21,878 nt of DNA from an uncultured Prevotellaceae bacterium (GTDB taxonomy: Bacteria > Bacteroidota > Bacteroidia > Bacteroidales > Bacteroidaceae). Location: assembly GCA_902775075.1 (NCBI GenBank), contig CACYKX010000024.1, positions 1 to 21,878 of the forward strand, read 5' to 3'. The notes beneath the pieces were generated by a model. The model was not told where the DNA came from. It worked only from the letters and a program-made list of their open reading frames with translations, and made no database searches. This document shows, one piece after another, positions 8,732-16,422 of this stretch. The position numbers and the translations under genes were made by a program. Every line of letters starts with the position of its first letter. Within the stretch, counting starts at the first letter, position 1.

Positions 8732-10535
8732 TTACCGCATTTTAAAGTCGTTCAGAGCATAAAGTTTCGTGGTACTCTTGTTTTCTACCTCGATACTTGG
8801 ATTCGTTATATAAACATACTCTTTAAACTGTTTTCCAGGTACACAAGCACGGAAATTAACGACATATGAGCCACTGGTCTTGAAATGGCCCAGCAACTGT
8901 TCACCACCATTGGGTACTGTATTTTTGAAAACACTATACACCCTACCCGTTTTAGCATCACACACTTGGATATTGGAGATGGCGGCATCGTCTTTCAGAT
9001 TATTTACCAGAACCAGTCCACCTGACGTAATATTAATCATTTTAGGCAACTGGGTTTTGTGAGCACACGAAAAAGATACATTTTCTTCCTGAAGGTCTGC
9101 CCAGGTAGTCAAGAAGTTCTGCATCGTATATCCGGCTGTATACGTGGTATATAGGTAATAAGGAATATGATTCATATTATCTCTACCGTTTTTATCGTAC
9201 CATAACCAAGAACCCTGCACAGAGATAGTACCACGATAGACTTTAGAATTAGAGATCTTAAAACCATAATCTTCGTTCCAATTAAACTCCGGAAGATTTT
9301 GACAAGTAAGTTGCCAGCGTGGCCTACTCCCACTTGTCTCGTTGATGATATCAAGGTCACTGATGGTGCGGTTCTCAGAGTGTGACCATGTCCAACCTTG
9401 ACTGAATGATAGTTCTGCCTTACCACCCATACTACCCTGTCCACTACCTGTACCAATCTCTCCACCTATAGTCTGACTCATACTCAAACTGAAGTTATTG
9501 ACATCTTGATAGGTGGTCTTCCCTACTGTGGTAGCAGGCGAAGGGAAACCTCCGGCAGTAAAACCAATATTTGGCACTTCTACCATGTTAGCATTATTAA
9601 GACGCGCCTCGACGATAAAGTTTTTGTTCCACCATCCACACCAACGCACATAACAGCCCCCATGTACATTCCAACCTTTCCCTTTCCACATTCCAGCATT
9701 GGCAATACTTGCTGTCATCCTCACACCATAATAATCGCCTGCACCCGGTTCACCATCATAGACATGTACCATATAGATATCGTAGTTGACTGTTACCGAG
9801 CAGTTTCCATCGAGATAGTCAGGATCAGACAAAGGAAGTTCTCTGAACCGTCTATGGACAGAAAAAGGATGCGTCTCCGAAATGTGATTGAAGTTAGCGA
9901 AGTCCTCCATTTTATCTACATCACTATCCTTGTCAGAACCGGAATCAATCTTCAAATGACTTGCATAGTCAGAGAGTGTACCGGAGAGGTAAAGGTAGTA
10001 ATTCTGTGCACAGTAGATATTTTTCAGTACAGGGTCACCTTCACAATTTGCCGGTAAACTGATATAGTAATTTCGCCGAGCACCATTGAACCCATAAATG
10101 AAGGTAGAATCATTTATGTTTTCCGTGTTCATTGTTATCCAGTCATGACTTTTAACAAAGGCATCAAGTTCGGCCTTTACAGGATTGACGACGCAGACGA
10201 GGTAGTTTTCGCTGTTGCTTTCAAAGATTTTTCTCAGCACATCCTCGCTCACATCATTAAGCTTGTTTACCACTAAGACAGAAGCTGCCGACGGATCTGT
10301 TTCCCGATGGGCTATGGCCCACGTAAAAGCTTGCTTCAAGTCGGCATCCACGCCATTACCCACATAGACAGAAGCAGAAGGTGCCAATACTTCAGGTTTA
10401 AAAAGTATCCACACTCATCGGAGATACCTCTGTTTCCGGACTATAGCTCTCGTCTGTGCTACACGCTATCGGCAGCACCATTGTGATGGCTGACACGGAG
10501 GTCAGAAACATCATCTTTCTCAAAATCTGTTTCAT
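8732..10535 (-). pseudogene. Leukocidin/hemolysin-like beta-pore-forming lipoprotein, interrupted by a one-base frameshift
   Basis: The long frame (8732-10414, about 560 residues) lacks a signal peptide. The missing N-terminus lies just upstream in another frame: from the ATG at 10535, a lipoprotein signal ending LPIAC (Cys25), then STDES, stopping at TAA 10400-10398. Removing one T from the T5 run at 10404-10400 joins the frames into ...VDTFKPEVLAPSAS. The body fits the leukocidin/hemolysin family: a central Gly/Ser-rich amphipathic stretch (about 305-355 of the long frame) containing IGGEIGTGSGQGSMGGKAEL and then SFSQGWTWSHSENRTISD. This resembles the membrane-inserting stem of Vibrio cytolysin as I remember it. 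A preceding YDIYMVHVYD strand and a Trp/Cys-rich segment suit the cap domain. There is no visible lectin domain. Sequencing error, a decayed gene, phase variation or +1 recoding are all possible. The family call is moderate and from memory. Confidence 0.65.
10398..10406 (-). other. Frameshift site: T5 run abutting TAA stop in the pore-former gene
   Basis: On the minus strand the signal-peptide frame reads ACT TTT TAA. A one-base forward slip of the Phe codon TTT onto the next TTT continues with AAA CCT GAA into the 560-codon frame. A P-site codon able to re-pair at +1 with a stop in the A site is the arrangement used in prfB-type +1 frameshifting. It is equally a simple homopolymer indel. No upstream Shine-Dalgarno-like stimulator was obvious. 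Confidence 0.6.
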
Positions 10536-10954
10536 TGTCATAAGGAAATAAATTAGGTTAATACGAATGATACACACAAATGTCAACATCGGTATGTAGC
10601 TCTTTTCATCCTATAGAATGATGAATCATTATCCTTTCACTATGAGCTATACCCTGAAGTAATCGACGATGACATTATTTTTTTTGAACGTTCATCAACA
10701 TGTCACTTAGAGAATAAATATTATGGGGGCGAAAATACGATATAATCTCGAAACTTCGTTCAAATTAAGCATTTTTTAATTATTCTTAGCATGTCATCAA
10801 AAAATGCACTTGCTAGTTGAATTCAGGATATTTAAACTTTGGCATGGAACTGTTAAAATATAGATGACAAGGGGTTTACTTCATCTAGAGTTTGCGACAA
10901 TCGTTTAGACCCGAAAAAGATTGAAAATTATCCCATAAGTAATCGATTTTTTGA

Positions 10955-10992
10955 ACGCAGTTAACTTCGTAAGCCGATGAAGTTAACTGCGT
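10955..10992. repeat. Strong palindromic hairpin
   Basis: ACGCAGTTAACTTC (10955-10968) and GAAGTTAACTGCGT (10979-10992) are perfect 14-bp arms. A G-U and a U-A pair extend the stem in RNA, leaving a six-base loop AAGCCG. Flanking ATCGATTT and AAATTGAT are also nearly complementary. No T-tract follows on either strand, so it is not a standard terminator. Confidence 0.7.
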
Positions 10993-11079
10993 AAATTGAT
11001 GCAAATAGATATATAGGCTTATATAGTTAACTAAATAAACCCATAAATCCAGTATATCATGATACCCTAACAAGCATTA

Positions 11080-11116
11080 AAAACATAACTCACTATTAAT
11101 CAAAGAGTTATGTTTT
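11080..11116 (-). terminator. Likely terminator of the dipeptidase-preA-TonB receptor-GH3 operon
   Basis: A 12-bp inverted repeat, AAAACATAACTC (11080-11091) and GAGTTATGTTTT (11105-11116), has a 13-base loop. On the minus strand the stem ends in a run of five T's. It lies about 140 bases beyond the GH3 stop codon. The stem is AT-rich, hence the moderate confidence. Confidence 0.55.
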
Positions 11117-11255
11117 ACCCATATTTTCAATATTCACGACCTACCAGTCTTTTATTCTGAATTCTCAAATTATGAGTACTTTTCCGCGATGAAAAATTAA
11201 ACAATGAAAGGTAATTTAAACTTTCCTGAATTCAAGTTGCGGACCATAGATTTTC

Positions 11256-12446
11256 TTAATGTCTTATTTGCTTTTTCAACTTCAGTATGCGACGTACACT
11301 TTGATCGATACGCTGTTCAGTGAGTGTACCCTCCTCCACAGCCCTGACAACTGCATCAAAAGCTTCAACGAAATTCTGTGGACCAAGCACAATGTCTGCC
11401 CCCGCCAAAAGCGTTCCAACAGCAGCTTCAGCATTGTTGTATTGTTTGGTAATGGCTCCCATCTCCATCGCATCGGTGATGATGATATTCTGATAACCAA
11501 GTTCGCCACGCAACTTGTCCTGTAGGATAACCGGAGACATGGTAGAAGGAATATCAGAACCCGTAACATTGGGCACACTGATATGAGCTGTCATTATCAA
11601 CTCTGCACCCCACGCAATACCAGCCTTGAAGGTTATCATCTCACAGTCCTTCATTTCTTTCCATGTCTTCAAACTCTGTGCATATCCGAAATGTGTGTCC
11701 GCCTTGGTGTCACCATGACCAGGAAAATGCTTGATGCACCCTACTACTCCTGCATCTTTCAACCCTTGTAAGTAGTTGACAACCATCGGTGCAGCCACCT
11801 TGGGATCGGCGCTGAAAGCACGGGCTCCGATGACGATATTCTCGGGATTGGTGTTCACGTCGGCCACGGGGGCAAAATCAATATCAAATCCATAACGTTG
11901 CAGATAGGTGCCGATGGTTTTACCACAGTGGTAAGCATTCTTCGGATCGCCTGTGCTACCAATGGCTCCCATCGACTCAAACTTCTCTACTTGGAAATTT
12001 TCATTATTGGCGATACGCGCTACACGCCCTCCTTCTTCATCGATACAAAGCAGCGGAGAACCTTTCAAAGTACGTATCTGCGAAACAAATGCAGACAATT
12101 GTGCCTCGTCCTTGATATTATGTGCATAGAGAATGATGCCACCTATAGGATATTTCTCGTTCACAGCCTGCATAGTATTGTTCACAGCCTGTAACTTGAT
12201 CTTCTTGATGTCGTCGATACTACCATCAATACTACTAGGTTGATTAAAGTGAATCGTTGTATCAAGACACTCCGGACGCACATAGAATAGTTGTCCTATT
12301 TTTTCACGCAAAGTCAGTTTTTGTAGTTGCATCTCCACTTCATTTGTTGGGACGACGATTTGTTCATCATTCGAACACGATGCCAACGCACTTATACCGT
12401 AAATCGTAAAGATAGTGGCAGCTACCCAGTTCAAAATCTTTTTCAT
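11256..12446 (-). CDS. GH3 beta-N-acetylhexosaminidase lipoprotein (NagZ-like)
   Basis: A family 3 glycoside hydrolase expected to release terminal beta-linked N-acetylhexosamine, as NagZ does from muropeptides. I chose the ATG at 12446 over the one at 12488 because it has an AAGGAAG ribosome site and starts a standard signal peptide, MKKILNW..., ending in a perfect lipobox LASC (Cys24), then SNDEQ. Numbered from 12488, the (beta/alpha)8 barrel shows CIDEEGG at 148-154, the NagZ signature KHFPGHGD (253-260) with the Asp-Thr-His loop (264-266) that supplies the general acid/base His, and ITDAMEMGAI with the nucleophile Asp339. There is no second GH3 domain, which fits NagZ. Classical NagZ is cytosolic; the lipobox and acidic tail here place it in the periplasm or on the surface. 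It is the last gene of the operon. Substrate from family only. Confidence 0.88.
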   Translation of the reverse strand: MKKILNWVAATIFTIYGISALASCSNDEQIVVPTNEVEMQLQKLTLREKIGQLFYVRPECLDTTIHFNQPSSIDGSIDDIKKIKLQAVNNTMQAVNEKYPIGGIILYAHNIKDEAQLSAFVSQIRTLKGSPLLCIDEEGGRVARIANNENFQVEKFESMGAIGSTGDPKNAYHCGKTIGTYLQRYGFDIDFAPVADVNTNPENIVIGARAFSADPKVAAPMVVNYLQGLKDAGVVGCIKHFPGHGDTKADTHFGYAQSLKTWKEMKDCEMITFKAGIAWGAELIMTAHISVPNVTGSDIPSTMSPVILQDKLRGELGYQNIIITDAMEMGAITKQYNNAEAAVGTLLAGADIVLGPQNFVEAFDAVVRAVEEGTLTEQRIDQSVRRILKLKKQIRH

Positions 12447-12524
12447 TACTTCCTTAATTATATTTTCAATTAGCCATAAAACTTTCAATCTGTCTTGTCA
12501 ACTTTTCATGCATCATTCTATTGA

Positions 12525-14924
12525 TCAGAAGTCGAGACGATAAAAGAGGTTAGGTAATGAGATACCTACTTTCTCTATCTGCACTGTTTTGGTTCGTAAA
12601 TCAAAACGCTGGGCATATGGAGTCTCACTCATTAGGATGTTTATTCCTTCGAAGGCAATAGTATGACTTACCTTCTTCTTATTCCACTTATAGCTAATGG
12701 TGAGATCAACATTGTGTTCTGGCTTATATTGCTTCGACATAGCCTCATTTTCTTTATAGATAACATCCTCTGGCAACTTACCAGCATCCATCAAGGCCGT
12801 CATAGCAGCTACATCTACCGGTGTATAATGTAGACCGCCCTGCACGGTATACTTCACACTGACATTGAACACATTCTGCCGATGTGAGCCCACCATCCAT
12901 TCCTTACCACCAAGTATCTTAGCATTATAACCACGATCATAGAGTTGTGGACGCCACACCTTATCTTGTGCCTGATACTCCGACTTAAACACAGAGGCAT
13001 TCATCTGACCGAAGAACCCATGATTCATATAATGTTCCAAAGTGATGTCGGCACCATAATTGCGGGTGTTTCCATCAGAAGCCAAAGGCTCGTCGAAATA
13101 GTTCATAAAACGGTTGGTAGAACAGAACGTAGAGCCATTTGTACCTACAGGCGTATCGAAACCATACTGATAATAGGCATTTATTCGTAGGTTCAGGTTG
13201 TCATTGAACTTATGCATATAGGTCAACAATATATGGTGTGCCTTAGATAGTCCAAGATCCTTATTCACTTGTTTACCATTCACTTCATAGAAATAGGCAT
13301 CCAGTCGCTCCACCATCGAATGAAGACCATAGCCAAACGAAAGTGTATTATTGTCGTCCATATTCCACTTGGCTGAAATACGTGGCTCTATACTTAAATC
13401 TTTCGAAAAGAGAAAATAATTAGCAGCAACACCGAGATTCAAACTAAAGCGCTGCGAAGGTTTGATGATATTCTGCCAGAACAAACTGCCTAACCCAGTG
13501 TTACCTTTGGTACATACATATTTGGTGAAGGGAGCCGTGGAATAGACAAAATCGGTGGCACTATAGCCAAAATTGAAAAATCGGTGTGAATACTCTGCAC
13601 CAAACTGCGTCAACCACTTCGAAGTCACTTGCTTCGATAGTTCGGTATTGAAGAGAATACGGTCCTCATTCATTTTCTGCGAACTATATGGAAGTACTGT
13701 CTTTGGCTCTTCATACGCAATAGGAATAGAAAGCACATTATTAGTCCCACGCTTCAACCCCCAATAGCCTATATCGGCCTTTACATGCTGGGCATTGTAG
13801 GCAATAGTGGTACGCCACGTCCATTTTGAATCGAAATAAATCTTATGCGAGCCACCACCTAAGAGTCCCCACATATGTCCATTCTGTCGCGATGCATCAT
13901 AAATACTCTTGATGTCTTCAATATCAAGATATTTATCTTCTGCCCCATCATAATAGCCAAGAGCGAAAAACGAAAAGGTTCCTACATACTTTGTAGGGAA
14001 GTTCAACTTTAGGGAGAAATCTTGAAAATTGTAATCCGTATCATAATCAATGATACCCAACTTATCAGCCAAAGATGTGAAACCATAGCGATAATTGAAA
14101 ATATAACTACTGTTAGTCTTCTTCGACAAAGGTCCTTCTAAGGTAAGTTCCTCGTTAACAGTACCTACCTGTAAAATACTCTCATGTTTAGAATTATTAC
14201 CCGAACGCATCTTTACGTCAAACACTCCACTGAGCGAATTGGAGTAGTTAGCGTTAAAGGTCGAAGTAAAGAAGTCAGAATTGCCTATAACATTGGAATT
14301 CAGCGCACTCACCATACCGAAGCCTGCCTCATAGAAATCGTTATAGTGGTTAGGCGTAAATACTTCTACCCCTTCGATGCGATATTTCATCATCTGAGGT
14401 GCGTTACCATGAACAGATACACCGTTGCCATTGTTACTGGCCGAAATACCCGCAAAGGCCGAAACAAGTCGTGCCGGATCGTTGATGCCACCAGCAAAAC
14501 GATTGGCTTCTTCCATCGAAAGCATTACACCACCAACAAGTGCCGTTGGGTTCACCGTAGACTCCTTGTTCACACGAGGACGAACCACAACTTCATTAAG
14601 TTCTGCGCTACTCTCACTCAAAGTAATATCAAGTAATACCTCTTTGGCACCGGAGATCAGAATTTCCTTCATTACATTCGGCTCATAACCGATATAACTG
14701 GCCTCTATAGTATAACGACCTCCATGTTTGATATTGATCAGATAGTTGCCGTTGAGGTCAGCAACGGCTGCAGCATTTTCCACCTCTACAATCTTTACCG
14801 TTGCTCCAATAAGGGGTTCACCTGTAATCGCATCTTTCACGGTTCCTCGTAGGGTCTCTGCTTGGATAACTGTTATGCCATAAATTATCAAAATGGCAGT
14901 CAATATTAATTTAATCTTTTTCAT
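12525..14924 (-). CDS. TonB-dependent outer-membrane receptor with carboxypeptidase-regulatory N-domain
   Basis: A 799-residue outer-membrane transporter that would import a ligand using TonB energy. Order: signal peptide (about 1-22, ...TVIQA); a carboxypeptidase D-regulatory-like domain (about 23-110, LRGTVKDAITGEPLIGATVKI ... YIGYE), typical of Bacteroidetes receptors; a plug domain from about 115 (LNEVVV, NDPARLVSAFAGI, VHGNAPQMMKYRIEGVEV); then a 22-strand-type barrel closing with an aromatic terminus NLFYRLDF. At 799 residues it is shorter than SusC proteins (about 1000), and no SusD partner is present, so it is more like a single-component receptor. Its ATG follows the preA stop by 5 bases, implying coupling. 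Flanking D-Ala-D-Ala dipeptidase and NagZ-like genes suggest a cell-wall fragment ligand; this is inference, and siderophore- or peptide-type ligands are not excluded. Confidence 0.88.
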   Translation of the reverse strand: MKKIKLILTAILIIYGITVIQAETLRGTVKDAITGEPLIGATVKIVEVENAAAVADLNGNYLINIKHGGRYTIEASYIGYEPNVMKEILISGAKEVLLDITLSESSAELNEVVVRPRVNKESTVNPTALVGGVMLSMEEANRFAGGINDPARLVSAFAGISASNNGNGVSVHGNAPQMMKYRIEGVEVFTPNHYNDFYEAGFGMVSALNSNVIGNSDFFTSTFNANYSNSLSGVFDVKMRSGNNSKHESILQVGTVNEELTLEGPLSKKTNSSYIFNYRYGFTSLADKLGIIDYDTDYNFQDFSLKLNFPTKYVGTFSFFALGYYDGAEDKYLDIEDIKSIYDASRQNGHMWGLLGGGSHKIYFDSKWTWRTTIAYNAQHVKADIGYWGLKRGTNNVLSIPIAYEEPKTVLPYSSQKMNEDRILFNTELSKQVTSKWLTQFGAEYSHRFFNFGYSATDFVYSTAPFTKYVCTKGNTGLGSLFWQNIIKPSQRFSLNLGVAANYFLFSKDLSIEPRISAKWNMDDNNTLSFGYGLHSMVERLDAYFYEVNGKQVNKDLGLSKAHHILLTYMHKFNDNLNLRINAYYQYGFDTPVGTNGSTFCSTNRFMNYFDEPLASDGNTRNYGADITLEHYMNHGFFGQMNASVFKSEYQAQDKVWRPQLYDRGYNAKILGGKEWMVGSHRQNVFNVSVKYTVQGGLHYTPVDVAAMTALMDAGKLPEDVIYKENEAMSKQYKPEHNVDLTISYKWNKKKVSHTIAFEGINILMSETPYAQRFDLRTKTVQIEKVGISLPNLFYRLDF

Positions 14925-14929
14925 ACTAC

Positions 14930-16405
14930 CTATTTTTTATTGACTCGTTTCGTAACATTAATGGCTTCTGTAGGACAAACCAGTCGACAGAGATGGCAAC
15001 CGACACAATGGGTACCAACAATGCGTGGCCGACGAGATTCTATATCAAAAGTGATGGCCTGATGGCCTCCATCCATACAAGACACATAACAGCGCCCACA
15101 GCCAATACACCTATCAAGGTCTATCTTCGGATAGACGATAGTCGTACGATCAAGATCGGTTGGGGTAACGAAATTCGATAATTCCTCACCAACAAGGTTT
15201 GAAAGACTCTTGATTTTCCTTTCTGCCATATAACTTTGCAAACCAAGAATCAAATCGTCAATAATGCGATATCCATATTGCATCACAGCTGTGCATACTT
15301 GTACATTACGACAACCTAACTGAATAAACTCCAAGGCGTCGCGCCATGTTTCAATGCCACCTATTCCACTTAATTCTATATTCTTCTCATGTACCTTGCT
15401 CATTACAGGACTCTGGGATATTTCCAAAATATGTCTAAGCGCAATAGGTCTGACGGCACGTCCAGACAATCCGGAGATTGTTTTGTGACCACTCACCCTC
15501 GCACGATCTCCCATCGTCACACTCTTGATGGTATTGATAGCCGAAATAGCATCAGCATTGGCAAAATAAGCAGCCATGGCAGGCTCTGTAATATGCGTGA
15601 TGTTAGGTGTCATCTTTGGAATAACCGGTATGGATACGCTACGCTTCACATAGGCTGTATAAAATAGTACCAATTCTGAATTTTGACCAACATCACTACC
15701 CATGCCCGCAAGATGCATCTGCGGACACGAGAAGTTTAGTTCTATAGCATCTACACCCGATTTCTCTGCCATCTTTGCCAGCTCTATCCACTGTTCCTCG
15801 GTCTGCCCCATGATAGAAGCTATTACTACCTTTGAAGGATAGTTCTGCTTTAGACGATGTAGAATACTAAAATCTATATCATAGGGATTCTCGCTTAGCT
15901 GTTCCATGTTACGGAAGGCATAGAAATCTGATGAACCTTCTTGTTGACAAGCATCGAAACGAGGTGATACCTCTTTGATTTCTTGTAAACATATGGTCTT
16001 ATAAAATACACCACCCCAGCCTGCATCAAAGGCCCGTGCCACCATCTCATAGTTGGTACATACTGCTGACGAAGCTAGAAAGAAAGGATTTTCACAGTGG
16101 ATACCACAGAAATCAATATCAAGACTAGGAAGGAGCTTATCTGTAGTGATATTTTTTCTGTCGAGAGAACATAACATTTCCTTAATCCGTATTGGTCTGT
16201 CATAATGGATACATGCTCTTTCTGCCCTCTCCAAATCTTCGTCCGTGCAATCTATAATCCAATGGCTTGCCAGTTTCTCATTACCAAATCTAATAGCTCT
16301 GATAGCTCTAGCCGGATTACCACTTCTACATACTTGACTGCATGGCGCATCCTGACACAGCATACAACGAGCTGCCTCTTCTGTCAAATGCAATACCCTA
16401 TTCAT
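14930..16405 (-). CDS. preA: PreA-like dihydropyrimidine dehydrogenase subunit with extra N-terminal Fe-S motif
   Basis: The core matches E. coli PreA, the subunit of NAD-dependent dihydropyrimidine dehydrogenase that reduces uracil/thymine at FMN and carries two 4Fe-4S clusters. The dihydroorotate-dehydrogenase-like barrel starts near residue 95 (DFCGIHCENPF). Landmarks are NFSCPQM, GMGSDVGQ, KMTPNI, SGLSGRAVRPIALR and SGIGGIETW. Two C-terminal ferredoxin motifs use Cys433/436/439/443 and Cys467/470/473/477. At 491 residues it exceeds the roughly 411 of E. coli PreA because of an N-terminal extension, RCMLCQDAPCSQVC (Cys14, 17, 22, 26), resembling the first cluster region of PreT. The second PreT cluster motif and the FAD/NADPH domains are absent, and no preT is adjacent. 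It starts 17 bases after the dipeptidase gene. Electron donor and true substrate are uncertain. Confidence 0.88.
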   Translation of the reverse strand: MNRVLHLTEEAARCMLCQDAPCSQVCRSGNPARAIRAIRFGNEKLASHWIIDCTDEDLERAERACIHYDRPIRIKEMLCSLDRKNITTDKLLPSLDIDFCGIHCENPFFLASSAVCTNYEMVARAFDAGWGGVFYKTICLQEIKEVSPRFDACQQEGSSDFYAFRNMEQLSENPYDIDFSILHRLKQNYPSKVVIASIMGQTEEQWIELAKMAEKSGVDAIELNFSCPQMHLAGMGSDVGQNSELVLFYTAYVKRSVSIPVIPKMTPNITHITEPAMAAYFANADAISAINTIKSVTMGDRARVSGHKTISGLSGRAVRPIALRHILEISQSPVMSKVHEKNIELSGIGGIETWRDALEFIQLGCRNVQVCTAVMQYGYRIIDDLILGLQSYMAERKIKSLSNLVGEELSNFVTPTDLDRTTIVYPKIDLDRCIGCGRCYVSCMDGGHQAITFDIESRRPRIVGTHCVGCHLCRLVCPTEAINVTKRVNKK

Positions 16406-16422
16406 ATTTTTATCTTATATGC

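Larger units (their letters stand above)
10817..11235. repeat. Separated 12-bp inverted repeats bounding about 419 bases
   Basis: TTGAATTCAGGA at 10817-10828 and its exact reverse complement TCCTGAATTCAA at 11224-11235. Each is followed inwards, after 2-3 bases, by TTTAAA. They could be the terminal repeats of a small non-autonomous element, but no target-site duplication is evident and the core TGAATTCA is itself palindromic, so chance is possible. Confidence 0.35.
10536..11255. other. 720-base gene-free, AT-rich, repeat-containing spacer
   Basis: No convincing coding region. A possible 62-codon minus-strand frame at 10885-11073 has no ribosome site or recognisable similarity and overlaps the hairpin at 10955-10992. 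The spacer holds a small palindrome AATGAT-GA-ATCATT (10617-10630), a separated 12-bp inverted repeat (10817-10828 and 11224-11235), a strong hairpin (10955-10992) and a likely terminator (11080-11116). No clear TAnnTTTG promoter for the minus-strand pore-former gene was found. The region may be the remains of an inserted element. Confidence 0.6.

Noticed and set aside
9506..10057. 183-codon plus-strand open frame inside the pore-former locus
   Set aside because: It is antisense to the well-structured minus-strand protein, with no ribosome site and no family resemblance.
10955..10992. Intrinsic terminator
   Set aside because: The stem is strong but no T-tract follows on either strand.
10885..11073. 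62-codon minus-strand open frame
   Set aside because: It overlaps the palindrome, has no ribosome site and no recognisable features; likely a chance frame.
12447..12488. 14-residue N-terminal extension of the GH3 protein from ATG 12488
   Set aside because: It would bury the signal peptide; the ATG at 12446 has an AAGGAAG site and gives a standard lipoprotein N-terminus.
12525..14924. SusC of a polysaccharide utilisation locus
   Set aside because: It is about 200 residues shorter than typical SusC, and no susD gene or polysaccharide-lyase set is adjacent.
14930..16405. PreA seeming to lack the active-site Cys known from mammalian dihydropyrimidine dehydrogenase
   Set aside because: E. coli PreA, as I recall it, has the same GSDVGQ-type sequence at this position, so the difference is normal for PreA.
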